This document shows, piece by piece, positions 33,049-42,436 of a stretch of DNA of 64,000 nucleotides. Position 1 is the stretch's first letter. Every line of letters begins with the position of its first letter. Below the pieces are notes generated by a model. That model saw only the letters and a program-made list of their open reading frames with translations. It was not told the origin of the DNA and made no database searches. The translations under genes and the position numbers were made by a program. The stretch comes from Nitrospira moscoviensis (GTDB taxonomy: Bacteria; Nitrospirota; Nitrospiria; Nitrospirales; Nitrospiraceae), in contig NZ_CP011801.1 in the NCBI RefSeq assembly GCF_001273775.1, positions 434,001 to 498,000 of the forward strand. Direction: 5' to 3'.

Positions 33049-34791
33049 GTGTCAATATCCAGCCCAGCGGGTCCTGCTCCATTGTCCTATTCCGGAGACT
33101 TCGCTAAACTGTCCCTCCATGCCGGCCGGATCGATCGATACTGTGCCCGCGTCCTTCCCTTTGCCGAACAGGAGCTCCGCTTGGGCGAAACCCGCGTCGA
33201 CCTCCATCACTTGCTCGAAGACCTCCGCGACGCCTACCCCGGCGCGCTGGAGGAAACCATTCTGACCGAAGTGGTCGCCAATGCATTGGACTCGGGCGCC
33301 ACGGTGCTCCGCGTCACGGCCGATCCGGCCGGCGCGACGCTCACCATCGTCGACAACGGCTCCGGCATGCGACGGAGAGATTTGGTGCGATACCACGATC
33401 TGGCGTCCAGCACAAAGACGCGCGGCCACGGGATCGGCTTCGCCGGCGTCGGGATCAAGCTCGGGCTGCTTGTCTGCGAAGACGTCGTGACCGAAACGCG
33501 GCGCGGGAACGAGCACGTGGCGAGCCGCTGGCACTTGGCCGGCCGGCACAAGGCGCCGTGGAAATGGATTCCTCCGTCGGGATTGGTCGCCGATCATGGC
33601 ACGGCAGTGCGCCTCAAGCTGCACAACGCGCTCTCGCCCCTCCTGGACGATGGCTATCTGGAAGAGACGCTGCGCCGGCAGTACCAGCCGCTGCTGGCGC
33701 CGGAGTTCGACGAGATCCTCAGCCTGCATTATCCGAAGGGTTTCCGGTTCGAGGTCAACGGCCGAGCGCTGGAGCGCCTCCGGGTCGAGGGCGCCACGGT
33801 GTCGAGGTTGGCGGTCTGCTTGGCGCGCAAGCGCAAACCGATGGCGGTCGGTTACCTGGCGCGCAGCGAGTCTCCCTTTCCGGACCATCAGCAAGGTCTG
33901 GCGATCAGCACCTTCGGCAAGGTCATCAAGCGCGGATGGGACTGGCTCGGCATCACGCCAGCCGCGCCCGACCGGGTGACCGGGATGATCGAGGCGCCGG
34001 CGCTGGCCGCCGCCCTTACCCTCAACAAGGGAGACTTCGTTCGTGTCGGCGCGCGAGGCGCGCTGTATCTTGGCTATCGAAAAGCCATCCAGGAGGCGGT
34101 GTCACAGCAATTGGCGCACTGGGGCGACGTCCGCGAAAGCGGCGACAAGGCCGGACGCCGCGCGGTGCGGCCACTGGAACGCGACCTGGAAACCGTGTTA
34201 GTGGATCTGGCCGACGAGTTTCCGCTGCTCGCCTCGCTGGTCGAGCGACGAGCCGGCGGTCAGAAGCGATTGCCGATCGGACCGGCCGGACCGGCCGGGT
34301 TGGCCGAGGAGGGACAGGCGCTTCTTGCTGCATCGGTCATGGGCAGCGTGGAGATCTCCGAGGAAGCCGACGCTGTTCCGGATGTGCAGCAACCAGGCAG
34401 GCTCCCGCCGCCGGCTGAAGAGGAAGCTGTGAACGGGACGGCGCAGTCGGAGCCCGAAACTCCGGCCGGCGTCGCCGTCGTGCCGGGACAGAGAGGGCGG
34501 TCGCGACGCCCGGGCCACTATGGTCTGCGCATCCGGTTCGAATCGCACCCCGATGACCCGGACCTCGGCCGCCTCGTCGAGTCCACCGTAGTCCTGAACG
34601 ATGCCCATCCCGCTTATCGCCGCGCGGTCGCATCCCGTTCCGAGGGCTACCACATCGCCCTGGCCGTCGCGATGGCGCTCGCCCAGTTGGCCGTGCCGCC
34701 TGCCGACGCGCAGGAATTCATCACGATCTTTCTGACCCGCTGGGGCGACGCCCTCGACGGCGCGCGCCGCCGGTCCCGCAGGCGGTCGTAG
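33049..34791 (+). CDS. GHKL (HSP90/MutL-type) ATPase, function unknown
   Basis: A 580-residue protein with a Bergerat ATP-binding fold. The motifs are the N box ETILTEVVANALDSGA, G1 LTIVDNGSGMRR and G2 GHGIGFAGVGIKLGLL. A transducer-like middle region follows to about residue 340. The tail is low-complexity (residues 400-480) and is followed by a C-terminal globular part. The pattern resembles MutL/MORC-like stand-alone ATPases more than histidine kinases. The start is uncertain: GTG 33049 gives the full frame, and TTG about 30 bp later is possible. It is divergent from vapBC and upstream of uvrA. Confidence 0.75.
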   Translation: MSISSPAGPAPLSYSGDFAKLSLHAGRIDRYCARVLPFAEQELRLGETRVDLHHLLEDLRDAYPGALEETILTEVVANALDSGATVLRVTADPAGATLTIVDNGSGMRRRDLVRYHDLASSTKTRGHGIGFAGVGIKLGLLVCEDVVTETRRGNEHVASRWHLAGRHKAPWKWIPPSGLVADHGTAVRLKLHNALSPLLDDGYLEETLRRQYQPLLAPEFDEILSLHYPKGFRFEVNGRALERLRVEGATVSRLAVCLARKRKPMAVGYLARSESPFPDHQQGLAISTFGKVIKRGWDWLGITPAAPDRVTGMIEAPALAAALTLNKGDFVRVGARGALYLGYRKAIQEAVSQQLAHWGDVRESGDKAGRRAVRPLERDLETVLVDLADEFPLLASLVERRAGGQKRLPIGPAGPAGLAEEGQALLAASVMGSVEISEEADAVPDVQQPGRLPPPAEEEAVNGTAQSEPETPAGVAVVPGQRGRSRRPGHYGLRIRFESHPDDPDLGRLVESTVVLNDAHPAYRRAVASRSEGYHIALAVAMALAQLAVPPADAQEFITIFLTRWGDALDGARRRSRRRS

Positions 34792-34831
34792 TCACACAAT
34801 CCGCCCTTTCTCCAACGCAAAACCCGCGTGA

Positions 34832-34837
34832 TATAAT
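34832..34837 (+). promoter_or_regulatory. -10 box of the uvrA promoter
   Basis: A perfect TATAAT lies 9 bp before the uvrA ATG, with only weak -35 similarity upstream. As with ftsK, transcription would start within a few bases of the start codon. Confidence 0.4.
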
Positions 34838-34846
34838 CCGCGGCCC

Positions 34847-37357
34847 ATGTCCAATGCCATCGTCATCAAGGGTGCCCGGGAGCACAACCTCAAGAATATC
34901 GACGTCGAGATTCCGCGCGACAAGTTGGTGGTCATCACCGGCTTGAGCGGCTCGGGCAAGTCCTCGCTCGCGTTCGACACGATCTATGCCGAAGGCCAGC
35001 GGCGGTACGTCGAGTCGCTGTCCGCCTACGCGCGCCAGTTCCTGGAGCAAATGGGGAAGCCGGACGTCGATTCGATCGAAGGCCTCTCGCCGGCAATTTC
35101 GATCGAGCAGAAGAGCACCAGCCACAACCCCCGCTCCACGGTCGGTACGGTCACCGAAATTTACGATTACCTGCGGCTATTGTTTGCCCGCGTCGGGCGG
35201 CCGCATTGCTTCCAATGCGGCGAGGAGATCACGGCTCAGACGGTCCAGCAAATGGTCGACGGCATCGCGGCCTTGCCGGAGGGCGTAAAGTTTCAGATTC
35301 TGGCGCCGATCGTGCGGGGGCGGAAGGGGGAATACCGCAAAGAGTTGCTCGACATGCGCCGGGCCGGCTATGTGCGGGCCCGCATCGACGACAAGATCGT
35401 CGATTTGGGCGAGGAGATCACTCTCGACAAGCAGAAAAAACACACCATCGACATCATCGTCGATCGACTCGTCATGAAGCCGGGCGACGCCCTGATGCGG
35501 CGGCTGGCCGACTCGGTGGAGACCTCGCTGAAATTGACCGGCGGGCTCGTCGGGGTGCTGACGGAAGACGGCAAGACCCAGCTGTACAGCGACGCGCTCG
35601 CCTGCATCAAATGCGGCGTGAGCTACCCCGAGATCGCCCCGCGCATCTTTTCCTTCAATAGTCCGCACGGGGCCTGCCCCGTGTGCGACGGCATCGGCTA
35701 CAGCGTGAGGCCCGGGGACTTTGAGGAAGAGGATTTTACATTGCTGGAACCCTGCGAGGTCTGCCACGGCGCGAGACTCAGGCCGGAAAGTCTGGCGATC
35801 AAGATCGCCAAGAAGTCCATCGCCGACGTGACGCATCTATCGGTGCGCGCCGCGGCGGAGTTCTTTGTGTCGCTGAAGTTCACCGATCGCGAGCTCGTCA
35901 TCGCCCATCGGATTTTGAAAGAGATCCGCGAGCGGCTGGGGTTCCTGGTGAACGTCGGTCTCGACTATTTGACGTTGGATCGGGCGGCCGCGACGCTGTC
36001 CGGCGGGGAGGGGCAGCGGATCAGGCTGGCCACGCAGATCGGCTCCGGGCTCGTCGGCGTTCTCTATATCTTGGACGAACCGTCGATCGGCTTGCACCAG
36101 CGGGACAACCGCCGCCTGCTCCAGACCCTGCTGCGCCTGCGCGATCTCGGCAACACCGTCGTCGTGGTCGAGCACGATGCAGAGACGATGGCCGCCGCGG
36201 ACTACATCCTCGACATGGGGCCGGGAGCCGGCTCGCACGGCGGGCATGTGATCGCGAAGGGGACGCCGCAGGAGGTGATGGGCGATCCCAATTCGCTGAC
36301 GGGCCAATACTTGCGCGGCATCCAGACCGTGGCCGTTCCGCAGCGGCAGCGGAAGCCCAAGGGATTCTTATCGGTCGTCGGCGCCTACAAACACAACCTC
36401 AAACACGTGACGGCGAAAATCCCGCTCGGCCTTATGACCTGCGTGACCGGCGTGTCGGGATCGGGCAAGAGCACGCTGGTGCTGGAAGTGCTGTTTCATT
36501 CGCTGTCGCAGATGCTCTACCACAAGAAGCCGAAGATCGACGGCTGCAAAGAGCTGAAGGGCGTGGACGCGCTCGACAAGGTCATCGACATCGACCAGTC
36601 GCCCATCGGCCGCACCCCGCGGTCCAATCCGGCCACCTACACCGGCCTGTTCGGCTACATTCGCGACCTCTATTCCAATCTGCCTGAGTCGCGCGTGCGC
36701 GGGTACAAGCCGGGCCGGTACAGCTTCAACGTCAAGGGCGGGCGCTGCGAGGCCTGCCAGGGCGACGGGCTGATCAAAATCGAAATGCATTTTCTCCCCG
36801 ACGTGTACGTGACCTGCGAAGTCTGCAAAGGCCAGCGGTACAACCGCGAGACGCTGGAAATTCTGCACAAAGGCAAGAGCATCGCCGACGTGCTCAACAT
36901 GACGGTCGATGACGCGCTGGAATTCTTCGAGCACATCCCGCTCATCCAGACCAAGCTGCAGACGCTGCACGATGTCGGCTTGCACTACGTGAAGCTGGGC
37001 CAGTCGGCCACCACGCTGTCCGGCGGCGAGGCGCAGCGCGTGAAGCTTTCGCGCGAGCTCTCCAAACGGGCCACCGGCCGCACCCTGTATATCCTCGACG
37101 AGCCGACCACCGGCCTGCACTTTGCCGACGTCCAGCGTTTGCTCGACGTGCTGGACCGCCTCGTCGAAGCCGGCAACACGGTCCTGGTCATCGAGCACAA
37201 CCTCGACGTGATCAAAAACGCCGACTGGATCATCGACCTGGGCCCCGAAGGCGGCGACCGCGGCGGCGAGATCGTGGCGGAAGGGCCGCCCAAGGAAATC
37301 GCCAAGGCGAAGCGGTCGTACACGGGGCAGGTGTTGAAAGAAGCGAGGGTGGGGTGA
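34847..37357 (+). CDS. uvrA: Excinuclease ABC subunit A, short form
   Basis: An 836-residue UvrA, about 100 residues shorter than the usual 940. Both ATPase halves are complete: Walker [15 protein letters not shown] and [14 protein letters not shown], signatures [12 protein letters not shown] and [15 protein letters not shown], and Walker B YILDEP twice. The UvrB-binding region (about 120-240) and the first zinc module (CIKC and CPVC) are present. The missing part lies between CPVCDG and CEVCHGARL, which are 26 residues apart here but roughly 120 in E. coli. The second zinc module ([17 protein letters not shown]) is intact. Damage recognition in nucleotide excision repair is expected. Confidence 0.93.
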   Translation: MSNAIVIKGAREHNLKNIDVEIPRDKLVVITGLSGSGKSSLAFDTIYAEGQRRYVESLSAYARQFLEQMGKPDVDSIEGLSPAISIEQKSTSHNPRSTVGTVTEIYDYLRLLFARVGRPHCFQCGEEITAQTVQQMVDGIAALPEGVKFQILAPIVRGRKGEYRKELLDMRRAGYVRARIDDKIVDLGEEITLDKQKKHTIDIIVDRLVMKPGDALMRRLADSVETSLKLTGGLVGVLTEDGKTQLYSDALACIKCGVSYPEIAPRIFSFNSPHGACPVCDGIGYSVRPGDFEEEDFTLLEPCEVCHGARLRPESLAIKIAKKSIADVTHLSVRAAAEFFVSLKFTDRELVIAHRILKEIRERLGFLVNVGLDYLTLDRAAATLSGGEGQRIRLATQIGSGLVGVLYILDEPSIGLHQRDNRRLLQTLLRLRDLGNTVVVVEHDAETMAAADYILDMGPGAGSHGGHVIAKGTPQEVMGDPNSLTGQYLRGIQTVAVPQRQRKPKGFLSVVGAYKHNLKHVTAKIPLGLMTCVTGVSGSGKSTLVLEVLFHSLSQMLYHKKPKIDGCKELKGVDALDKVIDIDQSPIGRTPRSNPATYTGLFGYIRDLYSNLPESRVRGYKPGRYSFNVKGGRCEACQGDGLIKIEMHFLPDVYVTCEVCKGQRYNRETLEILHKGKSIADVLNMTVDDALEFFEHIPLIQTKLQTLHDVGLHYVKLGQSATTLSGGEAQRVKLSRELSKRATGRTLYILDEPTTGLHFADVQRLLDVLDRLVEAGNTVLVIEHNLDVIKNADWIIDLGPEGGDRGGEIVAEGPPKEIAKAKRSYTGQVLKEARVG

Positions 37358-37360
37358 GGC

Positions 37361-37547
37361 CCGGACACGGCGGGCTAGTTCGGAAGTCGCCATCATGCGT
37401 TGGAGCGAGAGCGCTCATGGCGCCTTACTTTTCGCGTGCTCCTATAAAGCGCGACCGATGGTCGCATGCCGTCGCACGCGGCATGCGTGAGACTGTCATC
37501 TCGCCGTGTTCGCTATGGCGACTTCCGAACTAGCCCGCCGTGTCCGG
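37361..37547. mobile_element. MITE-like element with perfect 33-bp terminal inverted repeats
   Basis: Bases 37361-37393 (CCGGACACGGCGGGCTAGTT and on to GCCAT) are the exact reverse complement of 37515-37547. The 121-bp interior has its own hairpins, for example GCATGCCG/CGGCATGC around 37466-37488, and no gene. It begins 3 bp after the uvrA stop. No target duplication is obvious. Besides being a probable nonautonomous transposon, the long stem would work as a strong RNA structure at the uvrA 3' end. Confidence 0.75.
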
Positions 37548-37584
37548 CCGGTAAAAAGAAGAGATCAGAACGACAAGGAGGCCC

Positions 37585-37914
37585 ATGCGCACGATCCTTT
37601 TGCTGACGATCTCCAACATCTTCATGACCGTCGCCTGGTACGGGCATCTCAAATACAAGGACGTGCCGCTATGGCAAGCGATTGCGGTCAGCTGGGGCAT
37701 CGCGTTTGTCGAATACTGCTTTCAGGTGCCGGCCAATCGGATCGGCCACTATGAGTTCACCGCGGCGCAATTGAAAACCATTCAGGAAGTCATTACCCTC
37801 GTCGTATTTTGCGTCTTCTCCGTCATCTATCTCAAAGAGCCGCTGAAGTGGAATTATCTCGCCGGCTTCGGATTGATGGCGGGGGCCGTCTTCTTGATCT
37901 TCAAAGAGTGGTAG
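37585..37914 (+). CDS. DUF486 family membrane protein
   Basis: A 109-residue protein with four hydrophobic helices, starting MRTILLLTISNIFMTVAWYG. The block EYCFQVPANRIGHYEFTAAQ followed by LKTIQEVITL is typical of the DUF486 family. The family resembles small drug/metabolite transporters but has no established function. AAGGAGG precedes the ATG. Confidence 0.85.
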   Translation: MRTILLLTISNIFMTVAWYGHLKYKDVPLWQAIAVSWGIAFVEYCFQVPANRIGHYEFTAAQLKTIQEVITLVVFCVFSVIYLKEPLKWNYLAGFGLMAGAVFLIFKEW

Positions 37915-37988
37915 CCAATGGTCATTGGTCAATAGTCATTGGGGAAAGGATGATGCTGTCGTGACCTCCATTGACGAATGACCGATGG
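37914..37988. repeat. Mirrored GTCATTG-type heptamer repeat
   Basis: The left arm CCAATGGTCATTGGTCAATA (from 37916) continues to GTCATTGG; the right arm is CCATTGACGAATGACCGATG (37968-37987). It lies between the DUF486 stop and the HerA-like gene. Confidence 0.75.
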
Positions 37989-38017
37989 CATCTTTCAACG
38001 GCCGGAGAAAACTTGCC

Positions 38018-40516
38018 ATGGCCAAGGAAAAGAAAACAGGGGCAGCCAAACAAAAGCCGTCCGCCACCGAGGATTTCGAACAGCTGGGCGTCTTCTATCT
38101 CGGCCGTCCGTACGATCTCGCCGCCAAGCAGGCCAAGCCGGGCTGGTTGCTGTACGACTCCAAGGATCTGGTCACGCATGCCGTCTGCGTCGGCATGACC
38201 GGCAGCGGCAAGACCGGGCTGTGTCTCGCGTTGCTCGAAGAAGCGGCGATTGATCATATCCCGGCCATCATCATCGATCCGAAGGGCGACCTGGGGAACC
38301 TCATGCTGACGTTCCCGAGCCTGAGCCCCGACGCGTTCCGTCCGTGGATCAACGAGGACGAAGCGCGCAAGAAAGGGCTGTCGCCGGACGACTATGCGGC
38401 GCAGCAGGCGGAGCTGTGGAAGAAGGGGTTGGCCTCGTGGCAACAGGACGGCGCGCGCATTCAGCGCCTCCGCGACGCGGCCGACGTGGCGATGTATACG
38501 CCGGGCAGCCACGCCGGTCTGTCAGTGTCGATCCTGAAATCATTTGCCGCGCCGCCGGCCGAGGTCCGCGACGACGCTGAGCTGTTGCGGGAGCGGATCA
38601 GCACCACGGTCACCGGTCTGCTCGGCCTGCTCGGCATCGAAGCCGATCCGATTCAGAGCCGCGAGCACATTCTCTTGTCCACCGTCCTCGACCGGACCTG
38701 GAGGCACGGGCAGGATCTCGACCTGGCTTCGCTCATTCACGCCATCCAGCAGCCGCCCGTGGCGAAGATCGGCGTGATGGATCTCGAATCGTTCTTCCCG
38801 TCAAAAGACCGGTTCGCCTTGGCGATGAAGCTCAACAATCTGCTCGCCGCGCCCGGGTTTCAATCCTGGCTGGAAGGAGAGCCGCTCGACATCCAGTCCA
38901 TGCTCTACACGCCGTCAGGGAAGCCGCGCCTTGCAATCTTTTCCATCGCGCATCTGAGCGATGCCGAGCGGATGTTCTTCGTCACGCTGCTCTTGAGCCA
39001 GACGGTGGGCTGGATGCGGAGTCAATCCGGCACCACCAGCCTCAGGGCCCTTCTCTATATGGATGAGATCTTCGGCTATTTCCCGCCCGTCGCCAATCCC
39101 CCGTCCAAGCTGCCGCTGCTGACGCTGCTCAAGCAAGCACGCGCGTTCGGCTTGGGCGTCGTGCTCGCCACGCAAAATCCCGTGGATCTCGACTACAAGG
39201 GTCTGGCCAATACCGGGACCTGGTTCATCGGCCGGCTGCAGACGGAACGCGACAAAGCGCGCGTACTCGAAGGGCTGGAAGGGGCCTCGGCCGGCTCCGG
39301 GAAGAAGTTCGACAAAGGCCGCATGGACCAGATCCTCGCCGGGCTGGGGAGCCGCATCTTTCTGATGAACAACGTCCACGAGGACGAGCCGGTGGTGTTC
39401 GAAACCCGCTGGTGCCTGTCCTATCTGCGCGGCCCGCTCACGCGCGCGCAGATCAAAACGCTGATGGAACGGGCCAAGCAATCGGGGTATGGGGATAGAG
39501 GGATAGCGGGGTACGAGTCAGAAAGTCCGCTAGCCCGTTACCCCGCTACCCCGGTATCTCCTGCTTCCCGTCCCGTCCTGCCGCCCGACGTGCCGCAGTA
39601 TTTCCTCCCGCTACGTGGTGCGAAACCGGAAGGCGCCGGCCTGCTCTATACGCCCATGCTCCTCGGGGCCGCGCAGATTCGCTTTGCCGACGCGAAGAGC
39701 GGGGTCGATAGTCTCCGGGACGTCACGCTGCTGGCGCCTATGGCCGAGGGGCCGGTGACGATTGATTGGGACCGGGCGGCGAAGGTGGATCTGGCTGTCG
39801 CCGATCTGGAACCGGAACCGCAGCAGGGCGCGCAGTTTTTGACTGTCCCGCCTGGGGCCGGGAAAGTCAAGAGCTATGCGGACTGGAGCAGGGACTTGGG
39901 CGCCTGGCTCTATCGGACCCAGAAGCTCGATGTGCTCAGGAGCCCCAGCACCAAGGCCGTCTCCGCGCCGGGGGAATCCGAGCGGGACTTCCGCCTGCGG
40001 GTGCAGCAGGCCGGCCGCGAGCAGCGGGACCAGGCGGCCGAACGGTTGCGGCACAAGTACGCGCCGAAGATCGCCGCGCTGCAGGAACGCGTCCGGCGGG
40101 CCGAGCAGATGAAGGCACGGCAACAGACCGAAGCGCGCACCAGCCAAATGCAGGCCGCCATCTCGGTCGGCGCGTCGATCCTCGGCGCTTTCCTGGGCCG
40201 CAAGGCGATCAGCCAGACCAACATCGGCCGCGCGACGACGGCGATTCGAAGCGCGGGCCGGGTCCTCAAGGAATCGCAGGACGTGGGCCATGCGGAAGAA
40301 ACGGTCGCCGCGCTCCAACAACAACTGGCCGATCTCGACGCGCAGTTCAAGCGCGAAGCCGACGCACTGGCCGCCGCCGCCGATCCGCTTACCGAGCAAT
40401 TGGAGCCGTTCTCTGTCAAGCCTTCCAAAGCCGACATCGCCGTGAAGCTTGTCGCGCTGGTGTGGACGCCGCAGTGGCTGACGGCCGGTGGCGAGACCAG
40501 ATCGGCGTGGTCCTGA
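38018..40516 (+). CDS. HerA/VirB4-like ATPase (DUF87/DUF853 type)
   Basis: An 832-residue ATPase. Walker A CVGMTGSGKTGLCLALLEEA is near residue 60, IIIDPKGDLGNLMLTFPSLS follows, and Walker B ALLYMDEIFGYFPP is near residue 350. VLATQNPVDLDYKGLANTGT is the sensor region typical of HerA-FtsK pumps. A long helical segment (about 640-790, ERLRHKYAPKIAALQERVRR) follows. Residues about 490-515 (SGYGDRGIAGYESES and on to YPATPVSP) are translated from an in-frame repeat. ATG 38018 is the better start. The role is unknown; HerA-type pumps act in DNA processing or defence. Confidence 0.82.
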   Translation: MAKEKKTGAAKQKPSATEDFEQLGVFYLGRPYDLAAKQAKPGWLLYDSKDLVTHAVCVGMTGSGKTGLCLALLEEAAIDHIPAIIIDPKGDLGNLMLTFPSLSPDAFRPWINEDEARKKGLSPDDYAAQQAELWKKGLASWQQDGARIQRLRDAADVAMYTPGSHAGLSVSILKSFAAPPAEVRDDAELLRERISTTVTGLLGLLGIEADPIQSREHILLSTVLDRTWRHGQDLDLASLIHAIQQPPVAKIGVMDLESFFPSKDRFALAMKLNNLLAAPGFQSWLEGEPLDIQSMLYTPSGKPRLAIFSIAHLSDAERMFFVTLLLSQTVGWMRSQSGTTSLRALLYMDEIFGYFPPVANPPSKLPLLTLLKQARAFGLGVVLATQNPVDLDYKGLANTGTWFIGRLQTERDKARVLEGLEGASAGSGKKFDKGRMDQILAGLGSRIFLMNNVHEDEPVVFETRWCLSYLRGPLTRAQIKTLMERAKQSGYGDRGIAGYESESPLARYPATPVSPASRPVLPPDVPQYFLPLRGAKPEGAGLLYTPMLLGAAQIRFADAKSGVDSLRDVTLLAPMAEGPVTIDWDRAAKVDLAVADLEPEPQQGAQFLTVPPGAGKVKSYADWSRDLGAWLYRTQKLDVLRSPSTKAVSAPGESERDFRLRVQQAGREQRDQAAERLRHKYAPKIAALQERVRRAEQMKARQQTEARTSQMQAAISVGASILGAFLGRKAISQTNIGRATTAIRSAGRVLKESQDVGHAEETVAALQQQLADLDAQFKREADALAAAADPLTEQLEPFSVKPSKADIAVKLVALVWTPQWLTAGGETRSAWS
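39484..39570. repeat. GGGATAG-family repeat inside a coding sequence
   Basis: The left arm GGGGTATGGGGATAGAGGGA (39484-39503, continuing TAGCGGGGTAC) and the right arm GCCCGTTACCCCGCTACCCC (39532-39551) are mirror-image units of the family at 12138, 27543 and 51496. The reading frame of the HerA-like gene passes through without a stop. Confidence 0.75.
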
Positions 40517-40677
40517 AGCGCCGCGTCGTCCGTGCCGTTCGCTCCCCCTCCTAGGGCCGTTCATCTTCGCGCTAGAGACAATTAGGTCAGGCGATACTTC
40601 CATGGTTGCGCGGCCGGGAATCCGGTACCTTGTCTGCTTACGCAGATCCGAGCCAGGGATCATGAGGGGGGCGGCAG

Positions 40678-40697
40678 TTCCTCCTCGTGAGGAGGAA
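40678..40697. repeat. Perfect 20-bp palindrome upstream of a NarL-type regulator
   Basis: TTCCTCCTCGTGAGGAGGAA is a 9-bp perfect inverted repeat around GT. It lies 66 bp before the regulator start at 40764. It could be an operator or a short RNA hairpin. No T run follows, so a terminator is unlikely. The 247-bp gap 40517-40763 holds nothing else recognised. Confidence 0.5.
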
Positions 40698-40763
40698 GGA
40701 CGGGGGCTGCTCGTGCGACCATCGTCTCCAAGCCGGCGAAGACGTAGGCGCGGAGCCGGCGCC

Positions 40764-41405
40764 GTGCGTAAGATCCGCAAATGCTTGGTAGCCGACGATC
40801 ATTTGATCGTGCGCGAGGGCATCAGGCATTTGCTGCTGCAGAAAGGGCTGTTCACCGCCGTGGCGGAGGCCGACCATGCGGCGGCCGTCCTTGCCGCCGT
40901 CCGTCGGGAGCCCTGGCATCTGCTCATGCTGGACATGGCGCTGCCGGGTACGCACGGGGTGGACGTACTCAAGGAAGTGAAACGTCTGCGCCCGCCGCTT
41001 CCTGTATTGATGGTGAGTCTCTACCCCGAGCGCGAGCTCGCGCGGGAAGCCTTCCAAGCCGGCGCCTCAGGCTATCTCACCAAGGATCGGGCTCCAGCCG
41101 AGCTGCTCGTCGCCGTCCGGCAGGTGCTCGCCGGACGGCGGTACGTCGGTGCGGCGCTGGCCGACCAGATGACCATGGTCGCGACAGTCGGACGGTCCGG
41201 CGCAGTGCACCGCCGCCTCTCCGAGCGCGAGCTGAAGGTCCTGCGCCTGCTCGCCCGGGGCCGGACAGTGTCCCGGATCGCGGACGACATGGCGTTGAGC
41301 GTCAAGACCGTGAACGCCTGTCGCACTCGGCTGTTGGGCAAGCTGAACCTCCGGACGAGAGGCGAGCTCGTCCGGTACGCTACAGACCACCGCCTTCTTG
41401 CCTGA
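40764..41405 (+). CDS. NarL/FixJ-type response regulator
   Basis: A 213-residue regulator. The receiver domain has CLVADDHLIVREGIRHLL, the phospho-acceptor in HLLMLDMALPGTHGVDVL and the lysine in GYLTKDRAPAE. The LuxR-type helix-turn-helix is ERELKVLRLLARGRTVSRIA plus DDMALSVKTVNACRTRLL. The GTG at 40764 follows GGAG and gives the normal family length; the frame also opens far upstream (ATG 40662). No kinase is next to it. Confidence 0.85.
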   Translation: MRKIRKCLVADDHLIVREGIRHLLLQKGLFTAVAEADHAAAVLAAVRREPWHLLMLDMALPGTHGVDVLKEVKRLRPPLPVLMVSLYPERELAREAFQAGASGYLTKDRAPAELLVAVRQVLAGRRYVGAALADQMTMVATVGRSGAVHRRLSERELKVLRLLARGRTVSRIADDMALSVKTVNACRTRLLGKLNLRTRGELVRYATDHRLLA

Positions 41406-41583
41406 CCCCCGCTCGTGGCTCATCACGTAGACGACAGGGCAAAGCCGGCGGGTCCCTACTCGCCCTCCTCTAGGACAAACCCGGGAGCGACTCGGGGATC
41501 TCACTGATATGCTTTCGCTCGCGTTCACGCTAGCCTAATCGAGTCACAGGAAGAATCGCGGATCGACAAAGCGGGCAACCGGC

Positions 41584-42309
41584 ATGAGCACCATAGCGGC
41601 GGAAAGCGGCCGGAAGAGCAGAGGCACGGTTGCCGGCAGGGGGCCGGGGCGTCGGCATCGCCCGGTGCGGGTGTTCCTCGTGGACGAGGCGCCCCCGCGG
41701 GGCCTCGGCCTCGCTCTGAAGGTGCCGTCGGATCCCGACTTGGCGTTGGTCGGCAACGCCGGGACGGTTGCCGCCGCCGCCACCGGCGCGGCCGCGGTCA
41801 AGCCGGATGTCATGGTGCTGGGGTCGACGGTCGGCGCCGACGCGGCGCGCCGCGCCTCCCGGGTGCTGCGGGCCGCCTGCCCTACCCTGCCGCTGTTGCT
41901 GGTCACGGATGCGGGGCATCCCGTGGATTCGTTCCCGGCGCTGTTCGATGCCGGCATTTACGGGCAGGTGGGAGCGGACGTGAGCGACGAGATTTTCGCC
42001 CTCGCCATCCGGACCGTCGCCGCCGGCGCCTCGTTCCTGTGTCCGCGGCTCACGCCCAAAGGGTCCGTGTCTCCTGCATCCCGAGCCGGAGAACGGGCGC
42101 TGAGGCATCTTTCTCCGCAAGAGCGGCGCATTCTTCCGATCCTGGCCGAGGGCAAGACGAACCGCGAGATCGCCCTCGCGCTCCGGCTCTCGGAAAAAAC
42201 GGTCAAGAACTATCTGGCGAATATCTTCGAGAAGCTGCGCATCACCCGACGGACCCAGGCGGTCGCACTGTATCTCCGCGTGGGGACCGGACTCCCTCCA
42301 TCCGGCTGA
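41584..42309 (+). CDS. NarL-type regulator with a degenerate receiver domain
   Basis: A 241-residue protein. The N-terminal domain keeps the fold (VRVFLVDEAPP, KPDVMVLGSTVGAD, PLLLVTDAGHP). However, the phospho-acceptor aspartate position is Gly (VLG where VLLD is normal) and the conserved lysine block reads YGQVGADVSDE. It is thus probably not phosphorylated. The LuxR-type DNA-binding domain is intact: LSPQERRILPILAEGKTNRE and LRLSEKTVKNYLANIFEKL. It closely resembles the HTH of the regulators at 48056 and 51584. Confidence 0.82.
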   Translation: MSTIAAESGRKSRGTVAGRGPGRRHRPVRVFLVDEAPPRGLGLALKVPSDPDLALVGNAGTVAAAATGAAAVKPDVMVLGSTVGADAARRASRVLRAACPTLPLLLVTDAGHPVDSFPALFDAGIYGQVGADVSDEIFALAIRTVAAGASFLCPRLTPKGSVSPASRAGERALRHLSPQERRILPILAEGKTNREIALALRLSEKTVKNYLANIFEKLRITRRTQAVALYLRVGTGLPPSG

Positions 42310-42436
42310 GGCGCGTGGGGGACCGTGGGGGACTGGCTCCGGCAAGGCCGGTGCCTGTCCCACTGGCTCCGCTATCCCTCCGGCCCCGCAGCTGAAGAAC
42401 GGGGACAGCCACCAAGGCGGAAGGGTGGCAGTCCCC

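Noticed and set aside
37361..37547. A retron or other structured ncRNA gene because of the long perfect inverted repeat.
   Set aside because: No reverse transcriptase is nearby and the ends look like transposon termini; MITE is the simpler reading.
40678..40697. An intrinsic terminator for the HerA-like gene.
   Set aside because: The palindrome is 160 bp beyond the stop, has a 2-nt centre and no T run on either side.
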